Assembly: GCA_035454085.1 (NCBI GenBank)
Contig: DAOTEJ010000080.1
Coordinates: 1 to 11,173 of the forward strand
Direction: 5' to 3'
DNA: 11,173 nucleotides
Origin: DAOTEJ01 sp035454085
GTDB lineage: Bacteria; Pseudomonadota; Gammaproteobacteria; Burkholderiales; Burkholderiaceae_F
Part shown: piece after piece, positions 6,070 to 11,173 of the stretch
Numbering within the stretch: position 1 is the stretch's first letter
Layout of the letters: each line of letters opens with the position of its first letter
Program-made: the position numbers and the translations under genes
Notes under the pieces: model-generated
What the model was told of the DNA's origin: nothing
What the model saw: only the letters and a program-made list of their open reading frames with translations
The model's database searches: none

Positions 6070-6684
6070 ATGAAGCACCGATCCCTGGCCCTGGTTCTTT
6101 CGGCCCTGAGCCTCACCGCCGTTCTGCCCGCCTGCGCGCCCCTGCTGGTGGGCGGCGCCGCCGCCGGCACCGCGCTGGTCGTCAGCGACCGCCGCACCAG
6201 CGGCGCCATCGTCCAGGACCAGAGCAACGAGGCGCGCATCACCTACGAGTTCCTGCAGCGGATCAAGGTCTCGGGCACGCACTTCACGGTCAACTCTTTC
6301 GACGGCAAGGTGCTGCTCACCGGCGAGGTGCCGGCCGAGGCGGTCAAGGAGGACGCGGGCCGCATCGCCGCCAGCGTCGTCGGCGTGCGCACCGTGGTCA
6401 ACGAGCTCGCGATCATGCCGGCCAGTTCGCTCACCGAGCGCAGCAACGACCTGCTGCTCGCGGCGCGCATCAACGCCGAGCTGCTCAACAAGCAGAACGT
6501 GCCCTACTCGGCCGTCAGGGTGGTGGCCGAGCGCGGCACGGTCTACCTCATGGGCATCGTCACCGAGACCGAGGCCAATGCCACCGCTGCCGTGGCATCC
6601 CGTGTTAGCGGGGTGAAATCCGTGGTGAAAGTGTTCGAAATCGAGTCAGCCGCGGAAATACGGCGTCGCCTCGGCGTGAGCTAG
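6070..6684 (+). CDS. dolP: Dual BON-domain outer-membrane lipoprotein, DolP (YraP) type
   Basis: This 204-residue lipoprotein has a signal peptide ending in the lipobox LPAC (lipidated C22) and two BON domains, about 44-113 and 122-192. Each has the typical glycine-containing turn-strand segment (DGKVLLTGEV at 78-87, RGTVYLMGIV at 155-164) and an A/V-G-V-x-x-V-V-N/K ending. In E. coli DolP (191 residues) sits in the inner leaflet of the outer membrane, binds anionic phospholipid through BON2 and supports outer-membrane integrity and BAM function. Here it follows yraN directly, as yraP follows in the E. coli cluster, but without diaA between them. The last 25 codons use far more A/T-ending codons than the rest, perhaps because signals for the downstream lemA gene lie there. 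Identity as a DolP-type lipoprotein is well supported; strict orthology is inferred from synteny. Confidence 0.88.
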   Translation: MKHRSLALVLSALSLTAVLPACAPLLVGGAAAGTALVVSDRRTSGAIVQDQSNEARITYEFLQRIKVSGTHFTVNSFDGKVLLTGEVPAEAVKEDAGRIAASVVGVRTVVNELAIMPASSLTERSNDLLLAARINAELLNKQNVPYSAVRVVAERGTVYLMGIVTETEANATAAVASRVSGVKSVVKVFEIESAAEIRRRLGVS

Positions 6685-6692
6685 ACCGTATT
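6657..6692. repeat. Inverted repeat across the dolP stop codon
   Basis: AATACGG (6657-6663) pairs with CCGTATT (6686-6692) around a 22-base loop that can itself fold (CGCC-TC-GGCG). The stop codon of dolP lies within the loop. No T-run follows, only TTCTC-type pyrimidines, so this is not a standard terminator. It could attenuate transcription, protect the dolP transcript or be chance. Confidence 0.3.
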
Positions 6693-6732
6693 CTCGGCGC
6701 GTTCTCTTCACTCCCTTGGAGCGCGTGCCGTC

Positions 6733-7320
6733 ATGGGCTGGATCATTCTTCTCGGACTCATACTCCTGGTCATCTTCTGGGGCGTGGGCGCCTACAACCG
6801 CCTGGTCGGACTGCGCAACCGCTTCAAGAACGCCTTCGCGCAGATCGACGTCCAGCTCAAGCGGCGCTACGACCTGATCCCCAACCTGGTCGAGACCGCG
6901 CGCGGCTACATGAAGCACGAGCGCGACACGCTCGAGGCCGTGATCTCGGCGCGCAACCAGGCCGCCGACGCCGACCGCGTCGCCGCCGCCAACCCGGGCG
7001 ACGCGCAGGCCCTCACGCGCCTGGGCGCGGCCGAGGGCACGCTGTCCGCCGCGCTCGGGCGCCTGTTCGCGCTGGCCGAGGCCTACCCCGACCTCAAGGC
7101 CAACCAGACCATGATGCAGCTCTCGGAAGAGCTCACCGCCACCGAGAACAAGATCGCCTTCTCGCGCCAGGCCTTCAACGACGCGGTGATGGGCTACAAC
7201 ACCGCGGCCGAGCAGTTCCCCGCCAACGTGATCGCCAGCATGTTCAGCTTCAAGCCCGCCGAACTGCTGGCCGCCACCGAAGGCGCCGAAGAGAAGAAGG
7301 CCGTCAAGGTCCAGTTCTAG
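6733..7320 (+). CDS. lemA: LemA family membrane protein
   Basis: This 195-residue LemA protein has one N-terminal membrane helix (about 2-21, WIILLGLILLVIFWGVGAY) followed by the diagnostic YNRLVGLRNRFKNAFAQIDV and LKRRYDLIPNLVETARGY segments, then a long alpha-helical bundle (about 30-180) with the conserved EELTATENKIAFSRQAFND segment. By family topology the short N-terminus faces outside the cytosol. LemA proteins are often encoded beside HtpX/M48 metalloproteases, as here, where an M48 gene follows 36 bases downstream; a joint role in membrane or envelope proteolysis is inferred. GGAG at 6718-6721 lies 11 bases before the ATG, a rather long spacing. The 48 bases separating it from dolP may hold its own promoter, but no hexamer pair is convincing. 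Confidence 0.93.
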   Translation: MGWIILLGLILLVIFWGVGAYNRLVGLRNRFKNAFAQIDVQLKRRYDLIPNLVETARGYMKHERDTLEAVISARNQAADADRVAAANPGDAQALTRLGAAEGTLSAALGRLFALAEAYPDLKANQTMMQLSEELTATENKIAFSRQAFNDAVMGYNTAAEQFPANVIASMFSFKPAELLAATEGAEEKKAVKVQF

Positions 7321-7356
7321 CGCGCGCCGCCGGCTGCGTCCGCGCCCCGCGCGGTC

Positions 7357-9342
7357 ATGGACTTCTTCGAGCACCAGGACCAGGCACGGCGCCGCACGCG
7401 GCGCCTGATCCTGCTGTTCGTGCTGGCCCTGGTGGCCACGGTGGTCGCCGTCAACCTCGCCGGGCTGATCGTCTTCAAGAGCGCCGGCCTGCCGCTGCCG
7501 CGCCACTTCTACCTCACCAACACCCTGGTCACGCTGATGTTCATCCTGGGCGGCTCCGCCTGGGAGATCGCCCGCCTGCGCGAAGGCGGCGAGGCCGTGG
7601 CGCGCAGCGTGGGCGGCCGGCGCATCGACGCCGGCAGCGCCGACCCGGCCGAGCGCCGCCTGCTCAACGTGGTCGAGGAAATGGCGCTCGCCTCCGGCAT
7701 CCCGGTGCCGCGCGTCTTCGTGCTCGAGCGCGAGGAGGCGATCAACGCCTTCGCGGCCGGCTGGTCGGTCAACGACGCGGTGGTCGCCGTGACCCACGGC
7801 GCGCTCACCCGCCTGAACCGCCAGGAGCTGCAAGGCGTGGTGGCGCACGAGTTCTCGCACATCCTCAACGGCGACATGCGCCTGAACCTGCGGCTCATGG
7901 GCGTGGTCTTCGGGCTGCTCATGCTGTCGATGTTCGGGCGCTTCCTGCTCCAGCTTGGCGGCCGCGGCAGTTCGGGTGGCGGCGACGGCAAGGCGGCCAC
8001 GGGCGTGGCCCTCGTGGCGCTGGCGGGCTTCGCGCTGTGGCTGATCGGCTTCGTGGGCGTGTTCTTCGGGCGGCTCATCAAGGCGGGCGTATCGCGCAAC
8101 CGCGAGTACCTGGCCGACGCCAGCGCGGTGCAGTTCACGCGCGAGGTCGAGGGCATCGGCGGCGCGCTGCGCAAGATCGGCGGCCTGGCCGAGGGGCGCG
8201 AGCCGGGCTCGCGCATCGGGCATCCGGCGGCCGAGTCGCTCTCGCACCTGTTCCTGGGGCCGGCGCTGCGCGCGCTGGCCGACGGCGCCTTCGCCACCCA
8301 CCCGCCGCTGGCCGATCGCGTCAAGCGCCTCTACGGCCGCCCCATGCCCTGGCTGGCCGCGCCGCCAGAGTCCTCGTTCGCGGCTCCGCCCGCTGCCGGG
8401 CGCGAGCTGCCGCCGCTCGACTTCGCGCCCGCCGCTGCGCCCGTGCCCGCCGGCATCAGCCCCGTGGCCGCGCTCGCCGCCGCGCAGGCCGAGCCCGCGC
8501 TGGCCGCGCCCGCGCTGGCGCTGGCGGTGGGCACGGTGGCGCCGCCGCGCGGCGACTTCGATCTCGACGAAGCCCAGTCCCGCCTGCTCGCCGGACTGCA
8601 TCAGAGCCTGCAGCAGCCCGAGGACGCGCGGCTGGCCATGCTGGCGCTGGTGATCGACAAGGCCGAGGCGCCCGATCCCGCGCAGCGCGCGCTGGTGGCG
8701 CAGACCTTCGGCGCGCCCGCCGCCGCGCGCGTGGCCGAACTGCACGGCGCCATCGCCAAGCTGCCGCCCGGCACGCGCCTGCCCATGGCCGACCTGGCCG
8801 CGCCCGCGCTGCTGCGCCTGCCCGCGCAAGAGCGCGAAGGCCTGCTGATGTGCGCGCACGGCCTGATCCACGCCGACGGCCGCGTCACCCTGCCCGAGTT
8901 CCTGCTCTACACCGTGCTCAAGCGCAGGCTCGCGCCCGGCGCCGCGGCACCCGTGCCGGTGCGCCACCGCGCGGTGGCCGAGCTGCCGGCCGAGGCGAGC
9001 CTGGTGCTCTCGCTGGTGGCCGCGCTGCGCCTGCCCGATGCGCCCGAGCGCGCCTTCGGCGAGGCCGCCGCCTTCCTGCCGGGTGTGGCGCTGGCCCTCG
9101 TGCCGGCGCCGCAGATCAGGCTCGATGCGCTCACCGCCGCCTTCGAGCGCCTCAACCAGCTCGCGCCGCTGGCCAAGCCCGCGCTGATCAAGGCCGCCAC
9201 CGCGGTGGCCTTCGTCGACGAGCAGACCCGCTGGCGCGCCGCGAGCGCGCTGCGCACCCTGGCCATCGCGCTCGACGCGCCGCTGCCGCCGCGCCTGGCG
9301 GCGCTCACGCCGATCGGCGAAGCCGCGCCGCGCGCGGCCTGA
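7357..9342 (+). CDS. M48 membrane zinc metalloprotease with C-terminal TerB-like domain
   Basis: This 661-residue HtpX-like protease of the inner membrane has membrane segments at about 17-41, 52-67, 180-200 and 216-240. The zinc site is intact: HEFSH at 164-168 (ligands H164 and H168, catalytic E165) and the third ligand E250 in NREYLADASA. Residues about 330-395 are an Ala/Pro-rich linker. Residues 400-650 form an all-helical domain with AHGLIHADGRVTLPEFLLY at 500-518, resembling the acidic helix pair of TerB-like proteins. HtpX of E. coli is only about 290 residues, so more than half of this protein is extra. Pairing with lemA, 36 bases upstream, is typical of this large M48 type. No Shine-Dalgarno is visible before the ATG, so translation may be coupled to lemA. 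Substrates are unknown; membrane protein quality control is inferred. Confidence 0.92.
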   Translation: MDFFEHQDQARRRTRRLILLFVLALVATVVAVNLAGLIVFKSAGLPLPRHFYLTNTLVTLMFILGGSAWEIARLREGGEAVARSVGGRRIDAGSADPAERRLLNVVEEMALASGIPVPRVFVLEREEAINAFAAGWSVNDAVVAVTHGALTRLNRQELQGVVAHEFSHILNGDMRLNLRLMGVVFGLLMLSMFGRFLLQLGGRGSSGGGDGKAATGVALVALAGFALWLIGFVGVFFGRLIKAGVSRNREYLADASAVQFTREVEGIGGALRKIGGLAEGREPGSRIGHPAAESLSHLFLGPALRALADGAFATHPPLADRVKRLYGRPMPWLAAPPESSFAAPPAAGRELPPLDFAPAAAPVPAGISPVAALAAAQAEPALAAPALALAVGTVAPPRGDFDLDEAQSRLLAGLHQSLQQPEDARLAMLALVIDKAEAPDPAQRALVAQTFGAPAAARVAELHGAIAKLPPGTRLPMADLAAPALLRLPAQEREGLLMCAHGLIHADGRVTLPEFLLYTVLKRRLAPGAAAPVPVRHRAVAELPAEASLVLSLVAALRLPDAPERAFGEAAAFLPGVALALVPAPQIRLDALTAAFERLNQLAPLAKPALIKAATAVAFVDEQTRWRAASALRTLAIALDAPLPPRLAALTPIGEAAPRAA

Positions 9343-9361
9343 GACTCGCGCCGCTGTTTCG

Positions 9362-10381
9362 CTATTGCTTCTCGGCGTGGCCGCCGAACTCGCGGCGCAT
9401 GGCCGACAACAGCTTGTCACCGAACAGCGCCTCGCCGCGCGAGGCAAAGCGCGCATACAACGCCGCCGTCATCACCGGCGCGGGCACACCCGCATCCACC
9501 GCGGCCTGCACCGTCCAGCGGCCCTCGCCCGAATCGCTCACCCGCCCGTTGAACTCGGCCAGTTGCGGGCTGGTGGCCAGTGCCTTGGCGGTGAGGTCGA
9601 GCAGCCACGAACCCACCACGCTGCCGCGCCGCCAGAGCTCGGCCACCTGCGCCACGTCGATCTCGTAGCGGTAGGCCTCGGGCGCGCGCATCGGCGCGGT
9701 CTCGGCCGAGGCGCCCGCGGACGCCGCGCCCGCGTTGGCGTGCGCCAGCAGGTTGAAGCCCTCGGCGTAGGCCGCCATCAGGCCGTACTCGATGCCGTTG
9801 TGGACCATCTTCACGAAGTGCCCCGCGCCCGCCGGGCCGCAGTGCAGGTAGCCGCGCTCGGCGCTGCCGGGATCGCCCTCGCGCCCGGCGGTGCGCGGCG
9901 CGGCGCCCAGGCCGGGGGCAAGGGCGGCGAACACCGCATCGAGCGCGCCCACCGGGCCGGGCTCGCCGCCGATCATCAGGCAGTAGCCGCGGCTGCGGCC
10001 CCACACGCCGCCGCTCACGCCCACGTCCACGTAGTGCAGGCCGCGCTCGGCCAGCGCGCGGGCGCGGCGGATGTCGTCCTGCCAGTGCGAATTGCCGCCG
10101 TCGATCACCGTGTCGCCGGGCGCGAGCAGCGGCAGCAGGCGCTCGATCACCCCATCCACCGCCGCGGCCGGCACCATGATCCACACCGCGCGCGGCGGCG
10201 CGAGCAGGGCCACGAACTGCGCCAGCTCAGTGGCGCCCTGCGCGCCCGCCTCCACCAGCGCCTGCACCGCCGTGGCCTGCGTGTCGCACACCGCCACGCG
10301 CTGGCCCGCGCCCATCAGGCGCTGCGCCATGTTGGCGCCCATGCGGCCCAGGCCGATCAGTCCCAGTTGAACGTTGTGCAC
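9362..10381 (-). CDS. gnd: 6-phosphogluconate dehydrogenase, decarboxylating, probably NAD+-type
   Basis: The enzyme oxidises and decarboxylates 6-phosphogluconate to ribulose-5-phosphate in the cytosol. Its 339 residues match the short NAD+-linked class rather than the roughly 470-residue NADP+ class. The Rossmann motif GLGRMG is at 10-15, with an acidic D33 at the end of the second strand, expected to favour NAD+. Substrate and catalytic motifs follow: DGGNS at 94-98, GVSGG at 121-125, and GHFVKMVHNGIEYG at 187-200 with catalytic K191, H194, N195 and E198. Then come WRRGSVVGSWLLDLTA at 250-265 and GEGRWT at 285-290. Translation starts at GTG, six bases after an AGGAG site. It converges on the M48 gene with 19 bases between stops and is divergent from the TlpA-like gene. 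No other pentose-phosphate gene is visible. Confidence 0.94.
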   Translation of the reverse strand: MHNVQLGLIGLGRMGANMAQRLMGAGQRVAVCDTQATAVQALVEAGAQGATELAQFVALLAPPRAVWIMVPAAAVDGVIERLLPLLAPGDTVIDGGNSHWQDDIRRARALAERGLHYVDVGVSGGVWGRSRGYCLMIGGEPGPVGALDAVFAALAPGLGAAPRTAGREGDPGSAERGYLHCGPAGAGHFVKMVHNGIEYGLMAAYAEGFNLLAHANAGAASAGASAETAPMRAPEAYRYEIDVAQVAELWRRGSVVGSWLLDLTAKALATSPQLAEFNGRVSDSGEGRWTVQAAVDAGVPAPVMTAALYARFASRGEALFGDKLLSAMRREFGGHAEKQ

Positions 10382-10387
10382 GCGCGG

Positions 10388-10392
10388 CTCCT
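10388..10392 (-). promoter_or_regulatory. Ribosome binding site fixing the GTG start of gnd
   Basis: On the minus strand AGGAG is followed by six bases (CCGCGC) and then GTG. The family's MHNVQLGLIGLG-like start aligns with this codon, so the GTG is the start rather than a downstream ATG. Confidence 0.85.
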
Positions 10393-10411
10393 TGCTCCAG
10401 GGCGAGGCCCG

Positions 10412-10441
10412 ATTATCCGCAACCCGCGCCCCGAGGGTCGG
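10412..10441 (-). promoter_or_regulatory. Candidate promoter of gnd
   Basis: Reading the minus strand, GATAAT (10417-10412) is a 5-of-6 match to the -10 hexamer and the only AT-rich spot in the 103-base divergent gap. A weak -35, CCGACC (10441-10436), lies 18 bases upstream. Transcription would start near 10405, about 24 bases before the gnd GTG, with the AGGAG in the leader. Confidence 0.4.
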
Positions 10442-10470
10442 CCCCTAGGGTCGCGGCGCGCGCCGCCGGG

Positions 10471-10476
10471 TAGAGT
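10471..10476 (+). promoter_or_regulatory. Possible -10 element of the TlpA-like gene
   Basis: TAGAGT lies eight bases before the ATG at 10485 and matches the -10 consensus at four positions. If used, the transcript would begin at or next to the start codon, that is, nearly leaderless, which would fit the absence of a Shine-Dalgarno. No -35 is recognisable, so this is weak. Confidence 0.25.
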
Positions 10477-10484
10477 GCGCGCCC

Positions 10485-11024
10485 ATGTCGTCGCTGCCGC
10501 CCCCCTCGCCCGGCCCCGTGCCCCTGCGCCGCCGCGCCCCCCTGTGGGTGGCGGTGGTGGCGGTGATCGCCGCCCTGCTGGCGGTGCTGGCGTGGGTGAG
10601 CCGCCCGCAGCCCGCGCCGAGCGTGGCGCTCACCACGCTCACCGGCGAGCCGCGCAACCCCGCGCAGCTGCGCGGCAAGGTGCAGCTGGTCAACTTCTGG
10701 GCCACGAGCTGCGCCGTGTGCGTGGCCGAGATGCCCGAGTTCGTGCGCCTGCACGAGCGCCTGGCCGCGCGCGGGCTCGAGGTCACCGCCATCGCCATGC
10801 GCTACGACCGGCCCGACTTCGTGGTGGCCTACCAGGAGCGCGTGCGCCTGCCCTTCGCGGTGGCGCTGGACCTCGACGGATCGGCCGCGCGCGGCTTTGG
10901 CGAGGTGCGCGCCACGCCCACCACCTTCGTGATCGACGCGCAGGGCCAGGTGGTGGCGCGCTACCAGGGCCAGCCGGACTTTGCCGAGCTCGAGCGCAGG
11001 CTGGTGAAGTTGCTCGACGCTTGA
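10485..11024 (+). CDS. Membrane-anchored TlpA/thioredoxin-like protein
   Basis: This 179-residue protein has a proline-rich basic N-terminus, one membrane helix (about 19-38, LWVAVVAVIAALLAVLAWV) and a periplasmic thioredoxin fold. The fold shows LVNFWATSCAVC with the redox pair C76/C79, EMPEFVRLHE after it, and the cis-proline P145 in ATPTTFVID. This is the TlpA/ResA-type layout, whose members reduce or oxidise disulfides of exported proteins, often for cytochrome c maturation or copper-centre assembly; the client here is unknown. The active site CAVC lacks the tryptophan and proline common in WCxPC enzymes. No Shine-Dalgarno is visible. It is divergent from gnd and lies 46 bases before a nitroreductase gene on the same strand, a link that may be only positional. 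Confidence 0.88.
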   Translation: MSSLPPPSPGPVPLRRRAPLWVAVVAVIAALLAVLAWVSRPQPAPSVALTTLTGEPRNPAQLRGKVQLVNFWATSCAVCVAEMPEFVRLHERLAARGLEVTAIAMRYDRPDFVVAYQERVRLPFAVALDLDGSAARGFGEVRATPTTFVIDAQGQVVARYQGQPDFAELERRLVKLLDA

Positions 11025-11070
11025 GGCAGTTGCGTGTGCCGGGTCGGCTCTCGCGCTTTAACCTTTGCCC

Positions 11071-11173
11071 ATGAACACGCCTGACCTCTCCTCCCTGCAG
11101 GCCCTGCTCACCCGCTACTCGGTCAGCCCCAAGCACCTGGGCGAGCCGGGGCCGGACGACGAGGCGCTGCTCA
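11071..11173 (+). CDS. Nitroreductase-family protein, 5' end (partial)
   Basis: The window ends 34 codons into a frame starting MNTPDLSSLQALLTRYSVS, followed by PKHLGEPGPDDEALL. This matches the N-terminus of YdjA-type, FMN-dependent nitroreductases, in which an R-x-S-V segment binding the flavin phosphate precedes a L-x-E-P-x-P turn. Here the position usually held by a second arginine is tyrosine (RYSVS). Codon third positions are G/C-rich. No Shine-Dalgarno is seen; an AT-rich TTTAACCT at 11057-11064 lies just before the ATG and could be a -10 element giving a leaderless message. The identification rests on a short stretch. Confidence 0.72.
   Translation, partial: MNTPDLSSLQALLTRYSVSPKHLGEPGPDDEALL

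Noticed and set aside
6646..9456. Very long open frame (over 900 codons) on the minus strand opposite lemA and the M48 gene
   Set aside because: It is rich in Arg, Gly, His, Gln and Ala with no recognisable motif, which is typical of the complement of a GC3-rich gene. Both opposing genes show clear family motifs.
9365..11074. Plus-strand frame of over 560 codons opposite gnd and across the TlpA-like gene
   Set aside because: It overlaps two well-identified genes in other frames and has shadow-type composition.

Overview
The window is bacterial chromosome of very high GC, with almost every third codon position G or C. The gene order rsmI / LppC-type activator / yraN / dolP-like BON lipoprotein, a PEP-CTERM protein and a LemA-M48 pair together point to a betaproteobacterium of the Burkholderiales/Rhodocyclales kind. 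This assignment is inferred from gene content and composition. I see no rRNA, tRNA, CRISPR array, insertion sequence or phage gene.

Left part (1-1754): the last codons of an unidentified gene are followed by a regulatory region and a monocistronic gene for a secreted PEP-CTERM protein carrying six HAF-type repeats. The upstream region holds a near-consensus sigma-54 (RpoN) -24/-12 promoter, a GTGTC-N9-GACAC inverted repeat about 100 bases upstream of the predicted transcription start, and a good Shine-Dalgarno. The gene ends in a strong intrinsic terminator. This is the most interesting unit in the window: a self-contained, probably sigma-54-controlled, exosortase-sorted surface protein.

Middle (1805-6684): an M20 metallopeptidase and a small hypothetical protein read rightward and converge on rsmI (16S rRNA C1402 2'-O-methyltransferase). 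rsmI is divergent from a tightly packed envelope operon: LppC-type penicillin-binding-protein activator, YraN (UPF0102) and a dolP-like double-BON lipoprotein. This matches the E. coli yraL-yraM-yraN-yraO-yraP order, but the SIS-domain gene (diaA/yraO) is missing. The activator gene appears to be driven by a sigma-70-like promoter buried in the first codons of rsmI.

Right part (6733-9342): lemA and a large M48 membrane metalloprotease with an added C-terminal helical, TerB-like domain form a two-gene unit that probably acts in envelope protein quality control.

End (9362-11173): a probably NAD+-type 6-phosphogluconate dehydrogenase on the minus strand, with a GTG start, converges on the M48 gene. 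It is divergent from a membrane-anchored TlpA/thioredoxin-like protein, which is followed by the start of a nitroreductase-family gene cut by the window edge.

Most of the window is ordinary conserved chromosome. The sequence-level surprises are the PEP-CTERM regulatory region, the promoter hidden inside rsmI, the missing diaA, the M48-TerB fusion and a structured, base-compositionally odd dolP/lemA junction.
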